Shown: positions 9,601 to 19,716 of the stretch, in pieces | Numbering within the stretch: position 1 is the stretch's first letter | How the letters are laid out: each line of letters begins with the position of its first letter | NCBI GenBank assembly: GCA_046328715.1 | Contig: JAXLWB010000006.1 | Span: 124,001 to 188,000 of the forward strand | Direction of reading: 5' to 3' | From: JAXLWB01 sp046328715 | Lineage (GTDB): Bacteria > Chloroflexota > Anaerolineae > Caldilineales > Caldilineaceae | DNA: 64,000 nucleotides | Translations under genes and position numbers: made by a program | The notes under the pieces: model-generated | What the model saw: only the letters and a program-made list of their open reading frames with translations | Told to the model about the DNA's origin: nothing | Database searches by the model: none

Positions 9601-12600
9601 ATTGGTCGCGACCGCCCAGGTCAATCTGATAGACGCCTTCAAGGTTATTGGGCAAAGCATATTGCCACGAGGCACTGGTGCCACCTGCAGGAATGGATTG
9701 CGTATCCCAACGCTTGATCGATTCCGCCTGCAAAGCCTGAACTTCAGCCTGGGTCAGCGCCCGGTTCAGAATGCGCAAGCTATCGAATCCACCGTCGTAG
9801 GTGCGATTGGCGCTGCGATCTCTACCGATTTGCAGGTTGTTAAAGGCAGTCAACAGATTGTTGCTCGTTGCGCCGCTGGCAACTAGAATACCATCGATGT
9901 AGAGTTTCATCTCACCCTTGGCCCGGTCACGTGTGCCAGCCACAAAGTGCCACCGATTGTCACTAATGAAGTTAGGGGTGACCAGATATTCACTCGTATT
10001 GACCAGGAAGGCGGGGCGACCCTGGTCAAAGGACATGGTCCAACCACCAGCCACATTGGCACCTTGGTCGAGCACAATGGCAGAATCATTTCTGCTAGGG
10101 GTGGGCTTGACCCAGTAGGCAGCGGTAAAGCTATCCTGTACCGCCGCGTCCACCATTACGACCGCATTGCCACCTAATGATGAGAAGCTGAATGCCTCGT
10201 CGCCCGTGCGTGGCGAGACTCCCAAGATCTCCTGCGGGCAGAAGAAGGGGCAGTAGGCATCTTTGCCATTGGCTGAGCTGTCGGCAAAGAGACCTGCACT
10301 TTCGAGGAAGTCGAGCTTGACGACTGTACTGCTCAGTACCAACACTTGGGTGATTGGCGTCAATGCCACATCGATTGCGCTCACTGCGCTGGCACCGGTT
10401 TCGGTGATCAAGCCCCCAATGGTAACGGTGTTGGTGATGGTGTTGGTGAAGATGCCACGGCTGACATCGGTCGTCGTGAGTGCAGTGTCGGGACCATTGG
10501 TATCAATGACCAGGATTGACGTTGCCTGGCTGCGATTTCCCACAGCATCGGTCGCACGCACGGTTACCGTATAGATGTCAGATGGGTCCTTCATGGCATC
10601 GGGCCAGGTGTAGTTGACACGCCAAACGCTACCCGTCAAATCGGCGTGCAGCCAATCCGTGCCACTCACCAATCCCTTGCGACCTTCGAGTGACACTTCT
10701 ATCGAATCGGTCATAACGCCACTGCCATTGACCGAGCCGATCTGTGGGTCGCTGATGGTGCCGCCAAGTTGGTAAACCCATTTGCTTTTATTGATACTGC
10801 GGAAGAGGCGAACTGGCTCTGTTGGCAGCGAGAAGGTGATTTGTGGTGGCGTTGCATCGGCGTAGATGCGCACACTGGTCGATGAACCGAGTTTGTCCGC
10901 CGCATCTGTCGCAAAGGCTTGCAGCAGATAGGAACCTTCATTCACCTGAACTGGGTAGACCCACGTGCTTGTGCCTGTAGCGGTCTGTGCTGCGCTGCCA
11001 TTGACCGCAACCTGCACCTTAGCGATATAGGAGATAGAATCGCTCGCCACACCACCGATCTGAATGGTCTTGCTGGGTGCAGAAGCTGGTGCGCCTTGCA
11101 CATATTGGTTGTTGCTGATCGAGGTAACGCTCACAGTGGGGGTGCTCGTGTCAATCGTCACACTGATGTTGCCGCTGGCTGTGATCTTGCCACCCCGTGT
11201 GTCCTGACCCAAGAGTCGCACTTGCGCCCACTGGAGGCCAGAGGAGGTTGGAGTCGCGACCATACAGGCGGGGATGAATGTACGATCATAGAGCGCTTTG
11301 ACGCGAGTTGCATCGAGCGCTGTATTGTAGAGTTGCACCCCATCGATCGTACCAGAGAACTGGCGACCGAATAAGCCGCCGATGCGCCAGATTTTGTTGG
11401 GAATGGTGACGCCTGTGGTCGCACTACCAAATTGTGTGGCAACTGGCGCTGCTCCGCCATCCAGATAGATCTTTACGTGTGCAGTGGTCGTATTGGTGGT
11501 CGGAACACGAGTCACAACGACATAGTGCCATTTATTATCATCGATGCGTCCGGGGCTAAGCGCCCAATTGCCAGTGTTGTCTTGTGCTAAGCGCGCCCCC
11601 ATTTGCCCATTGCTTGTCAACACATGGAAATCGTTTGGATCGTCATTGGGCCATTTGTCTGAGGTGTAGAAGAGAAAATCACCAGTAGCAGGTGCATCCG
11701 CTGGCATCTTGACCCAGAAGGCAAGCGTGAACTGCGAAAGGGTAATCGGTTTGCTCAGGTCAAGCCGCGTGGCTCCGTTAAAGGAGACCGCATAGTCCGA
11801 CGCTGTACCAAATTGATTATCCGTGCCAGCCACGTTGTTCTTATCGACTGCGCCGACAACGCCAGCCGTGGGGCACAAACCTGGCTGACAGGTTGCGTTA
11901 TTGGCACTGCTTGAACTATCGAGGAAGGTCGCCGAACCAGGCAGATCTTCAAAGCGCAGGTTGACAATCGGCGCATCGTAGGAGAGTGTGCAGGCAAGTG
12001 CGCTGCCGTAGCTCTTTGGAAGTCGCCATGTTGTCCGGTTGTCGTTTCCGAGTTGATTGAGGTTCTTGTCAAACAGCTTTTGCACAGAGCGAACAAGATC
12101 CAACGGGTATGAGAAGAGGAACTGTTGGGTCTGCGGCTCATAGGCAACCTCGAAAGTTTGTGGTAAATCGGTTGATAGTACGCGGCTCGTGATCGGGGTC
12201 GCTGAAGTTCTATCATAGAGTTGGCCCCAGCTCTCAAACGTCGGTTTTCGGTAAGCAACGAGGCTTCGTCCACTTACGGGGTCAGCGGTGAAGGAGAATG
12301 ACATCGCTCCAAATTCTCCATCGCTATCCGTTGCCAGCGTCGCATCATTGCCCGAGAGATAGGTACCCGCCTTATCTACATCCCGGCTAATGAGGTTTTT
12401 ACTGCCATTTCCATCCTCCCTACGCACAATGCGATAGCGGTCGCCTAACCAAGCGACTCGATTGTATGCAGCGGGCATATAGACATAGCGCGAAGTTCCA
12501 GGACGTGAAATCAGGGTATTGCTGATCGTACGAGTTGGACCGTTGAAGGTATTATCCGGGTTGACCAGGTTGTAGTTGAGCGTCGTACCGGTAGCCAGCT

Positions 12601-15600
12601 TGTTCTGAATCGTCGCTACCTCATAGGAAACCAGGAAGTTCACACCATCCGTCGCAACATCGGGTGCAAGACTAAACGAGGGATATTGAGCGGTTCCACC
12701 ACCTACCACCTGACCGTTTGGCAGTACCAGTGCACTCTGTACAAACGGAACCGCAGCATAATCGACAAATCCTGTTGTATTACGTTGCCAGACCGCCAGA
12801 CAGACGCCAGCATTGTTACAGGCCATTGCAGGTCTGGCATCGCCGAAGTTGATGTTAGACATCTGAACAAACGACTGAAGTGCAGGCAAGGTATGGGTGC
12901 GAATTTCTCCTTTGTCGCTTGGGAACGTGCTGCCTGTGTTTAACGCTTGCAACACAAAGGGATCAGCAGTGCCAACCATCGAACCTATCAGGTTCAGCTT
13001 ATAGGGCGGGAACGAGACGGTTGTAATGGTGCTTGGCGTTGTCGTTGTGAGTGTCCAGGAGGTTGCGGTGGTTGTTACGCCCAGGCGAGCGCGCAAGCTG
13101 CTGCTCAACTGGAAATTGCCTGGATTTGTCCCAGCCTGTATGCTCACCACATTGGTCACGCTTTGACTGTTGGCAAAGGTATTGGGGTCGAAGTTGAGCG
13201 CCTGGGGTGCTGGGGCTTGCACCATCCCTGGCGCAGAGATATCAACCACACTTGGAGCTAGTGGCACATCGGCGATCACAGTCGTGACATAGGTCACAAC
13301 CTGTCCCGCACGCAAGACACGGTCAGCATCGCCGACGTTGACGATCACGTTGATCGGGTTAATGTTGAAGACACCGGGGTGATAGGGGCGACTGTACTTG
13401 TCCACACGTAAAGCAGTGTTGGCATTGGTCGCCAATTGTTTCTCGGCGTTGTCGTCGATGCCATCGCCATCGCCATCCGGTTGAGTGGGATCGGAAGAGA
13501 CGCGTGTAGTAAAGCTACTGTTGCCATTGATCGAGATGTCCCAGCCGCCTGACCAGTTATTGGTCGGTTGGCAATTGGCATCATAGAGTTGGTGCCAAAC
13601 TTCATCGCCATCGCTCAACCCATCATTATCGGTATCGCGCACGGCGGGGTTTGTACCAAATTGTACTTCCTGGTAATCAGTTAAGCTATCACTATCCGTG
13701 TCACATTGCTGCACCGAACTGGCAAACCCTTCCTGACGGCGGGTTAACTCATTAGCATCAGAGAGTTTATCGCCATCGGTATCCCACTTGGTGTCATTCG
13801 GGTCAAGACCCTTGCTGGCACTAGAGAGCAGGCCATCATTGTCGGCATCTGCCAGGACGGGGAAGGCCGGGTCCCAAGCTAAACCGCTGCCACCCGACTT
13901 GGGGCCAAGCGCCATAAAGCCATCCAGCGTGGCTGGCAAGATGTCATACTTGAAAGTATCCAGTTGGCTAGAGCTATTGCCCGAAAGTGATCGAACACTA
14001 CAGTAGCCCATGACGAGGGTAACCCCCCAGCATTCATAGGTCGGGATCGTATAGCCCATGTTGAAGTAGACGTTTGAAACCGCGCGGTTGATCCCTGCTG
14101 CTAAGCTAATGGCTGGCGACTGGACTGTCGTCCCTGCCTGGGCGCGGTACATATCTCGGGTTGTCAACAGCCCCTGCCTGATCTGATGATCGACTGAGAC
14201 ACTCCAGGAGTCGTTCATCTGGGAAAGGCTGGTGGAAAGCTCTTGCTTGTTGGGCGTACTGAGTGTGTAGCTTGCAGTGCTGCTCTTGATATTATCAACC
14301 GAGTAGAGCCATAGGTAATTATCGATGAGCAAACCATCGGCAGCATCGGGATCTTTGTGACGGAATGTCGTTGTCACCGGAACCGACAACAAAAGCCCGT
14401 TGCCTGCCACGTACCCTTTAAGCGGCTCGACCAGCGTCACACGTGGCGACCCTGTCACCACGATATCATCACGTCCGACATCGATCATCGACGCATAGTT
14501 ATAAAGAAGGTAAGTAATCGCCTTGATGGCGGCGTTGCCAATCGTGAAACAGGCACCACCCATGCCGGGTACGGTGCGCAGTTGATCTACCCCCAGTTCA
14601 CAGACAGCGGTGAGGATAAAATCGATCACGGTGATGATCCCCATGATGATCGCACCGATAACCGTAATATTGATCACCATGATGAGGATGATGTAAATGG
14701 TAGCCGCAATGGTCTCTGCCAACGCCCTATTAAATGCGGGGCTAAACGGCGTAACATGGTTGCTGATCATACTGTAGGCAAAGAAGCCCCAGGCGACCAA
14801 AATCCCCAGCACTGCGCCAACTGCGCCTGCCTTGAGTGAAGTCCCAATATTTTCAGCGCGCGAGGTCAGAACTTTGCTCAGCGGTGAATTTGCGAATTTG
14901 GGCGTTTTGAGCAAGTCCACCACATCTGAAATGGGCATCGCAATGCTGATGATAGCAAGGACTGAACCAATCAGAACTTTGATGACAATGGCTGGTGTAT
15001 TGGGATTCTTTGCCGCTTCGCTGTTAAGCAAGCGAGGTAACCCTTCACCAATAACCGCATACGCAACACCAGCAAGCACCGCCACAACTGCAAAGCTTTT
15101 GGCGGCTGCTTTGGGAGTGGAAGCGAGCGATTTCAACTTCGAGGCAAACTGTTTGAATTGATCCTTGGCTATCGATTTTAAGGAGTCGCGATACTCTGGG
15201 TTGCTCAGGTTACTCGGCAACTGACGCATAGTATCAATGCCATTCGCCAGTGCAATCAGCGCCTTGGCAACCGCAGTATCGTTGTTTTTATACTTTGCGA
15301 TCACCACCTGATTGACAAGGGCTGGCACACCCGCGCTCACCAACAACCCTACCAGGCGCAGATCCTTTTCCAACTGCGTGTCACTCTTGAGCATGTAGAT
15401 GCTTGAAACCAGCGTGGGTCCATCCTTGACCAGTGCAATGCTGCCCTGACTCAAGCCCAAGAAATAGAGTTGGGTGGACATCATGCGCGCCTTAGACATC
15501 TCTGGCAGCACATCATCGGGCAACGAACTCACATTTTTGTAACGGCGCTCCAACTCTTCCCAATAGGCATCGGTTGTACAAGGTTGCCAAAGGGGTGTGC

Positions 15601-18600
15601 TGGCATCCGGCGCACAGTAGGGCTGCCCTTTGAGCGCAGCGTAGGTTGATTCATTAATTGCCGTGCCACCGGGCGAGAAATCGACCATTATTTCACTGCT
15701 GGTGAGAGTGAGGCCACTGTCCAGGTTCTGGCTACGGACGCGTTGCTCGCTGGCAAAGAGTAGATAGGGCATAAGACCCTTATCTGCCTGCCAACTGCTG
15801 GTAAATTTGTCATTCAAGATACGTGTGGTCTCGCTCATGGCAGTGGTCATGAGCGCCTGGTCGTAGAAGGCGTAATCCTTCCGCTCCACACGCAGCGTGT
15901 TGGGGACTGACCAGCGTTGGATCGCCGTCACGCTACTATTTTGCGTGCGGTCGAAACGGCGCACAATCTCGCTGAGATCGACGTCGCGCGTACCGTTGTT
16001 ATCTGCGTCGCGGCCGGTGAGGAAAGTGCCATCTAATCCATAGGAGAGCGCGATAAGCGCAAAATCATCTTTCTTGTTCGTGTCTACTGCTGGGTCTTCG
16101 TAGATGACCGCCATGCTGGCGCCGCGCTCTTCAGTGACACTCAGGCCAGTGAGTGTAAAGTCATCGTAGTAAACCTGGATTGGATTTTGCACATTGTGAA
16201 TATAGCCATCGTTCTGGCATCCCTTTGCATCGGCATCTGTTGCCAGTGGATCGCAAGGAATGTCGAGCAACGCCTGCACCACCCATGCCAAACGGACCTC
16301 GTGGGGGGTGGGCCATGTCGTAACCGGCAAATAGCGCATGCGTCCACTAAAGGCGACGCGTTCGCCACCGTTCTCATCCTGCACGATGCTAAGTGGCACG
16401 AGCACCGATTTGCTTAAACCATCAGCGGTGAGGTTACGTACAGTGATACCATAGGGCGTCAGTTCGTCCTGCGTGGGCAGATTTGTATTCGTACCGTTTA
16501 TACGAATTTCCAGCATCGGCACCAATTTGAGATCGCCTAACGATTGACTGGCATCTACGACTCTGTTCTCTGCCGCAGCCACATCAGCAAAGGTGCGATT
16601 GTCAATATCTTGCACCTGACCCGCGGCGTCAAAGGGCCAATCCAGCACGTGTTGGGCGTACCAAAGATGTTGTGGGTCCTTGGGGCGCAACTGGAAATCG
16701 ACAAAGGTGGGCATGTTCGCAGTCAGATTGCGCAGGCTGAGCTTAAAGGGTGCGGCATCGGTAAAGGCACCATTGTTGGCTGCCGTCATCTTGCTAAAGG
16801 GCGAGAGGTCCTTGCGGTCGGGCACGCCATCGTTATCGTTGTCGGCATCGAAGAGATCGGGTGTGCCATCGCTGTCGGTGTCATCAAGCGTCCCATTTTT
16901 GTCTTTGTCGCGCTCCTGACCATCGCCGAGACCGTCATTGTTACTGTCGAGATCGGCATCCAGCGGATCGCTGTACCAGATCTTCCCACCATAACTCGAA
17001 CCTCGCACTTCGTCATTGTCGGAGACCAGATCGCCATCCGTGTCGGCATTTTCGGGGTTGGTGCCGAGGCGAAATTCCTGAAAGTCGGTCAAGCCATCGC
17101 CATCCACATCGCGCCCATTGTCAGCCGCGGGATAAGGAGCTTTGCCCGCTGATCCAGCATTGACAATATCGGTCACTTCACCAGCGGTCAACTCGCGGTT
17201 GTAGAAGGTTGGCTCGTCGATGATGCCATTAAAGTTGTACCAACCCGTGATGCCCGCTGTCCAACCGGTTGTATAGCCAGTACCAAGTTGATAGCGATAG
17301 CGATTGGAGTAAGGTTGCTGGGCGTAGGTCGTGCTGCCCACCAGCGCGCCATCCAAATAGAGCCGCTGGATGGCACCATCGTAGGTCACTGCCACATGGT
17401 GAAAGACATTGTTGTTGACCGCCGTGGCGCTCGTAATTGCCGCCGCGCCACCGAACATGGCGGCACGCAATTTGCCGTCCGTTCCCACATAGATGGCGTT
17501 GATCCAGCCAGTAGGGTTGGTGTAGACAATGCTGTTCTGTTGCCCCAGGATCACGCCGCCACCGCTGGTCTTGAACCAGAGTTCAAAGCTGAACGGCACC
17601 TTCTCGCGTTGATCGTAGTTGGTGGGGATGGGGAAGTAATTGTCGGGCAGAGCGACATAGCCGTTGCTGCCATTGAAGCTAAAGGCTTTGCCCACTAGAC
17701 CGTCGGCATAGGTCACCGAGCCATTGATGACGCCATTCTCAGTGTTGATCTGGTCATTTGCGCTGTTCTCGCCACGCCACCAACCGCTGGCGCCGACTGG
17801 CAGGGCTGCCGCACTGGCAGAGACCGCCGCCACACCCAGAATAACATTGCTACCGCTGACACTGGCTGCACTCCCGCCACTACCCAATGGCGCGCCATTC
17901 AGCGCCGATTGTTCCGCAGCAGCCAACGGGTCGATGTGCGGGTTGAAGGGTTCTGGCGGAAGCTGAGTCGTATCCTGCAGCGCCTGACTCTCGGCTTGTG
18001 ACGCCTCCTGAGCCTGGGCGCGTGCAGTGTAGCGATCAAAAGCGCGCACGTTGGTCAAGGTCGAAAGCACGGGTCCCAGCAACAGACTGGCGACGACGCT
18101 AATTGTGACTGCGCTGTAAACCGCACGACGCCGTTGGTAATAGAGCAAGAATGCCATCATTGCACAACCCATAGCCAGGATTAACCAGGGCATCACACTT
18201 TGCAGAACGCGGCTTAGCGTGGGCAGTTGCCAGCCCATCGTCGCCTGTAGCCAGCGATTTAGGTGTGAGTTGGTCTGGGCAAGCGTGGCGGCATCTTTGC
18301 CAAAGCTGGAAAAATTCACCACGATCTGGGCGTGAACCTGCTGCTCCTTCTGTTCGGGAAATTGCAGCGTGAGGATCTGGCGCAGTGGCAAGCCATTGCT
18401 GCCGATCCACAGCTCGCCTGTACCGGTCATATCTCGGTAGTAAGCGGGGACATCGATGTGCATCCCTGGTGCCAATTCGCCACGGGCCAGCATCGCTGCT
18501 TCCATCTGGTCGCGCACGTAAAGTGCAAACTTGGGGCCATCAATAATGAAACTATAGCGCGTAAAATGAATGCCCGCCCGTTGCTCAGGCGCATTTGCCT

Positions 18601-19096
18601 TAATCTCACGCACCGCCGACAAAAATGACATAAAATCGCCACTTGGTGCCAGACTGTCAGCAGAGACACCGGGTTCTTCCTGCCATTCCCCTGTTCCTTT
18701 GCGCACCAAGGTCTTGCCATTCTCGACCTTGAGTGCTATGCCGCCATCCTTGCTCAGTACACTGGAACCATCGGAGTAGAGGCGCATCTCCAGGGTTTGG
18801 GCTTCCAGATTGTTCTGTCCTTCGAGATGGATCTGTTCGGTGCGGCTGCTCCGCCCAACATTGGTCACGCTGGCAATGGGGATCGTGACCTGCGTCATGT
18901 CGGCGTCGAAATCATAGGAGCCGCTGGCTTTTGCCTTTTGCCAGGCGGCGGTGATGGGGTCACTACTCCAAGGTGCGGCACTACTGCTGCGCGGCCACCA
19001 GAAGGCAGCTAGCAGGCCAGTAGCCACAAGCAGTCCAGCCATGATCCAGCCAAGCCGAACTCGATTGGAGGGAGGGTGAGACGATAGTTCAGTCAT
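6674..19096 (-). CDS. Giant multidomain Ca-binding surface protein 2 (4140 aa)
   Basis: The start is set at the ATG at 19096 (AAGGA six bases upstream), not at the longer in-frame 19213, which would lie inside the promoter. Domains in order: N-terminal membrane segment (about 14-34) and the shared GELWIGSNGLPLRQ domain to about 300; hydrophobic pair 310-370; LamG 435-640; DxDxDG calcium loops 660-762; conserved FVDFQLRPKD/YEDPAVD domain 780-1050; four or more membrane helices 1335-1500; second calcium-loop block 1745-1890; LamG 2378-2605; Ig-like domains; LamG 2930-3120; two CQLDEGAYSLCASP-type repeats 3515-3670; cadherin-like Ig 3669-3760; beta-solenoid-like domain 3762-4028; acidic linker. 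It ends in SKLFLPAVSR, with a related KKVFLPVIS upstream. Probably a membrane-anchored adhesin or scaffold (inference). It is the only complete giant here with a LamG before the first calcium loops. It has its own promoter at 19200-19306. Confidence 0.9.
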   Translation of the reverse strand: MTELSSHPPSNRVRLGWIMAGLLVATGLLAAFWWPRSSSAAPWSSDPITAAWQKAKASGSYDFDADMTQVTIPIASVTNVGRSSRTEQIHLEGQNNLEAQTLEMRLYSDGSSVLSKDGGIALKVENGKTLVRKGTGEWQEEPGVSADSLAPSGDFMSFLSAVREIKANAPEQRAGIHFTRYSFIIDGPKFALYVRDQMEAAMLARGELAPGMHIDVPAYYRDMTGTGELWIGSNGLPLRQILTLQFPEQKEQQVHAQIVVNFSSFGKDAATLAQTNSHLNRWLQATMGWQLPTLSRVLQSVMPWLILAMGCAMMAFLLYYQRRRAVYSAVTISVVASLLLGPVLSTLTNVRAFDRYTARAQAQEASQAESQALQDTTQLPPEPFNPHIDPLAAAEQSALNGAPLGSGGSAASVSGSNVILGVAAVSASAAALPVGASGWWRGENSANDQINTENGVINGSVTYADGLVGKAFSFNGSNGYVALPDNYFPIPTNYDQREKVPFSFELWFKTSGGGVILGQQNSIVYTNPTGWINAIYVGTDGKLRAAMFGGAAAITSATAVNNNVFHHVAVTYDGAIQRLYLDGALVGSTTYAQQPYSNRYRYQLGTGYTTGWTAGITGWYNFNGIIDEPTFYNRELTAGEVTDIVNAGSAGKAPYPAADNGRDVDGDGLTDFQEFRLGTNPENADTDGDLVSDNDEVRGSSYGGKIWYSDPLDADLDSNNDGLGDGQERDKDKNGTLDDTDSDGTPDLFDADNDNDGVPDRKDLSPFSKMTAANNGAFTDAAPFKLSLRNLTANMPTFVDFQLRPKDPQHLWYAQHVLDWPFDAAGQVQDIDNRTFADVAAAENRVVDASQSLGDLKLVPMLEIRINGTNTNLPTQDELTPYGITVRNLTADGLSKSVLVPLSIVQDENGGERVAFSGRMRYLPVTTWPTPHEVRLAWVVQALLDIPCDPLATDADAKGCQNDGYIHNVQNPIQVYYDDFTLTGLSVTEERGASMAVIYEDPAVDTNKKDDFALIALSYGLDGTFLTGRDADNNGTRDVDLSEIVRRFDRTQNSSVTAIQRWSVPNTLRVERKDYAFYDQALMTTAMSETTRILNDKFTSSWQADKGLMPYLLFASEQRVRSQNLDSGLTLTSSEIMVDFSPGGTAINESTYAALKGQPYCAPDASTPLWQPCTTDAYWEELERRYKNVSSLPDDVLPEMSKARMMSTQLYFLGLSQGSIALVKDGPTLVSSIYMLKSDTQLEKDLRLVGLLVSAGVPALVNQVVIAKYKNNDTAVAKALIALANGIDTMRQLPSNLSNPEYRDSLKSIAKDQFKQFASKLKSLASTPKAAAKSFAVVAVLAGVAYAVIGEGLPRLLNSEAAKNPNTPAIVIKVLIGSVLAIISIAMPISDVVDLLKTPKFANSPLSKVLTSRAENIGTSLKAGAVGAVLGILVAWGFFAYSMISNHVTPFSPAFNRALAETIAATIYIILIMVINITVIGAIIMGIITVIDFILTAVCELGVDQLRTVPGMGGACFTIGNAAIKAITYLLYNYASMIDVGRDDIVVTGSPRVTLVEPLKGYVAGNGLLLSVPVTTTFRHKDPDAADGLLIDNYLWLYSVDNIKSSTASYTLSTPNKQELSTSLSQMNDSWSVSVDHQIRQGLLTTRDMYRAQAGTTVQSPAISLAAGINRAVSNVYFNMGYTIPTYECWGVTLVMGYCSVRSLSGNSSSQLDTFKYDILPATLDGFMALGPKSGGSGLAWDPAFPVLADADNDGLLSSASKGLDPNDTKWDTDGDKLSDANELTRRQEGFASSVQQCDTDSDSLTDYQEVQFGTNPAVRDTDNDGLSDGDEVWHQLYDANCQPTNNWSGGWDISINGNSSFTTRVSSDPTQPDGDGDGIDDNAEKQLATNANTALRVDKYSRPYHPGVFNINPINVIVNVGDADRVLRAGQVVTYVTTVIADVPLAPSVVDISAPGMVQAPAPQALNFDPNTFANSQSVTNVVSIQAGTNPGNFQLSSSLRARLGVTTTATSWTLTTTTPSTITTVSFPPYKLNLIGSMVGTADPFVLQALNTGSTFPSDKGEIRTHTLPALQSFVQMSNINFGDARPAMACNNAGVCLAVWQRNTTGFVDYAAVPFVQSALVLPNGQVVGGGTAQYPSFSLAPDVATDGVNFLVSYEVATIQNKLATGTTLNYNLVNPDNTFNGPTRTISNTLISRPGTSRYVYMPAAYNRVAWLGDRYRIVRREDGNGSKNLISRDVDKAGTYLSGNDATLATDSDGEFGAMSFSFTADPVSGRSLVAYRKPTFESWGQLYDRTSATPITSRVLSTDLPQTFEVAYEPQTQQFLFSYPLDLVRSVQKLFDKNLNQLGNDNRTTWRLPKSYGSALACTLSYDAPIVNLRFEDLPGSATFLDSSSSANNATCQPGLCPTAGVVGAVDKNNVAGTDNQFGTASDYAVSFNGATRLDLSKPITLSQFTLAFWVKMPADAPATGDFLFYTSDKWPNDDPNDFHVLTSNGQMGARLAQDNTGNWALSPGRIDDNKWHYVVVTRVPTTNTTTAHVKIYLDGGAAPVATQFGSATTGVTIPNKIWRIGGLFGRQFSGTIDGVQLYNTALDATRVKALYDRTFIPACMVATPTSSGLQWAQVRLLGQDTRGGKITASGNISVTIDTSTPTVSVTSISNNQYVQGAPASAPSKTIQIGGVASDSISYIAKVQVAVNGSAAQTATGTSTWVYPVQVNEGSYLLQAFATDAADKLGSSTSVRIYADATPPQITFSLPTEPVRLFRSINKSKWVYQLGGTISDPQIGSVNGSGVMTDSIEVSLEGRKGLVSGTDWLHADLTGSVWRVNYTWPDAMKDPSDIYTVTVRATDAVGNRSQATSILVIDTNGPDTALTTTDVSRGIFTNTITNTVTIGGLITETGASAVSAIDVALTPITQVLVLSSTVVKLDFLESAGLFADSSANGKDAYCPFFCPQEILGVSPRTGDEAFSFSSLGGNAVVMVDAAVQDSFTAAYWVKPTPSRNDSAIVLDQGANVAGGWTMSFDQGRPAFLVNTSEYLVTPNFISDNRWHFVAGTRDRAKGEMKLYIDGILVASGATSNNLLTAFNNLQIGRDRSANRTYDGGFDSLRILNRALTQAEVQALQAESIKRWDTQSIPAGGTSASWQYALPNNLEGVYQIDLGGRDQLGNLRPNNYVWRGQIDMLAPRLTFTATATGASRLDNGTQLYEIRYVCRAEDWSLVEEQFNCPGNASQPPSRTFNNDPILQAQFPELTLLTTMVNSYTVWAESATPSGSLSACDSVGHCATVGVQATTASAAAGQMLSAASVNAVSLTPKAVVVNPLDSSTVDGSNGSVEVTIAAEAAKTLKDVTLLVDGDVAATFPYARIDRLQSALSTVNLNLSDGAHTLAAYASDWTGAVQSAMSSVTVFVNNKTTQLSIDGGLGVSRTWQLGSGILVLEGNVSNEENLAAVQVKVGDQSYVDAQFGDGRWGVAYPVVDPENKTLAISVRAIDKAGQVTQIGDGLATDFSTANPPETTINTGPAANSNSTSASFSFSGDKGAAAFKCQLDEGAYSLCASPVSYNDLSNGSHSFRVKAINGQGFEDLSPASYTWNVAGSGALVTVSIGPAASSSSRSAKFEFNGDGSTECSLDGAAFTSCASPATYKNLTDGTHTFQVRVKGNPASKYVWKVTNSAPVAASQVVTTAQNVKLPVTLKASDESSLKYVIVSKPANGTLSGTGANLVYQPGTDFFGVDSFSFKADDGDATSNLATVTINVTPTPGQGGLQRDGFVVFGSEGIILRENVKVMSGDIAASNASQGPWLGDGAEVSIGSGVTFADAKSKVLGDTLFVGQGTALANANYNELRGPGTVKGTKVTPQALPLLNRFVAMPGIGVGKQNVEVAANAKVTLQPGNYLSLNVAKGGEVSFSGGVYSFKEWVVGDNTKLTFAAATEIRISGRAIVGEHSYVGPAPSSAVSAKQIVIYIAGVNANTAVLGGLGAKAATFGPYATLAANVVAPNGTLLIRERSKAVGSFVARWVSVGKFSELTLANRFSASTVEGRVDGYVNLTLDDVSGINSTAALSPNANDELLSEEGTNEDNPEAVKKVFLPVISSGTVGQSDSGTSPNNAEGSVDSNPVDSAPESGTPSEEEQTSKLFLPAVSR

Positions 19097-19199
19097 ACCT
19101 GATTCCTTGTTGTCTATGGTGTTGAGTGGATAAAAGGTTATCACCAATGCCCAAACCTTATGGGTGTCAGTACTCGGTGATTGATCGGTTGGTACTACT

Positions 19200-19306
19200 A
19201 CTATACTCAGCAATCGTTATAAAACAGGGCAAATATCGTTATAAAAATCAGAAAAATCGTTATAAATAATGGTGTAAATCGTTATAAAAAATAACAGCAT
19301 CGTTAA
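19200..19306 (-). promoter_or_regulatory. SARP-type promoter P2a of giant 2 (five heptamers)
   Basis: Plus-strand TCGTTA(T/A) units start at 19214, 19236, 19257, 19279 and 19300, spaced 22, 21, 22 and 21 bp (sense strand ATAACGA, outermost TTAACGA). The innermost is 8 bp from a -10 box TATAGT (19200-19205). The leader to the ATG at 19096 is about 100 bases. The 323-bp gap 19097-19419 holds nothing else recognisable. Confidence 0.8.
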
Positions 19307-19419
19307 ATGCGACTACTACGCGCAGAAGTAGTGATGAAAAGACGTAAAAGGGAGGGGTAAAAGATAAAAGAACAGAAGAGTTGAAGAGTAACAATGCAAC
19401 GCTTCCGCTCTTCATCCTT

Positions 19420-19605
19420 TCATCCATGGGTCGAGATGCTGTGCAAGATGCCTATCCATTGAACAGGATAGGCCAGGAAGGTGCGTAGCCGTTTGCTCTG
19501 CTGCAGCAGTTGTTGCCATTGTTGTTGGCGCTGTTGGCGAACGGCGGAGCGTTCAAGTTCTAACATCTGATCAAGTTCAGCTCGGATTTCTGCCCAGTTC
19601 GTCAT
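19420..19605 (-). CDS. Small Gln-rich coiled-coil-like protein (61 aa)
   Basis: A 61-residue protein beginning MTNWAEIRAELDQMLELERS, with a Gln/Arg-rich helix (QQRQQQWQQLLQQSKRLR) that could form a coiled coil, then a short hydrophobic end. The ATG at 19605 is preceded by a near-ideal AAAGGAGAACAATC ribosome site, which argues that it is a real gene. It has its own phased-repeat promoter (19717-19803) and precedes giant 2. No membrane or signal segment is clear, and no family is recognised. Constant co-regulation with giant 2 suggests an accessory role, which is inference. Confidence 0.7.
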   Translation of the reverse strand: MTNWAEIRAELDQMLELERSAVRQQRQQQWQQLLQQSKRLRTFLAYPVQWIGILHSISTHG

Positions 19606-19716
19606 GATTGTTCTCCTTTAATGAAAGAGTTGATGTCCTGGTATGCCACTCTCTACCACTGCATTGGTCTGGGAGAGCATGTGAGAGCGGTGCATCTATG
19701 TTTGCGTGTTGCCTCC

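Noticed and set aside
19097..19213. N-terminal extension of giant 2 to 19213
   Set aside because: It would add 39 residues before the membrane segment, overlap the -10 box and abut the operator array. The ATG at 19096 has a good ribosome site and matches the other giants.
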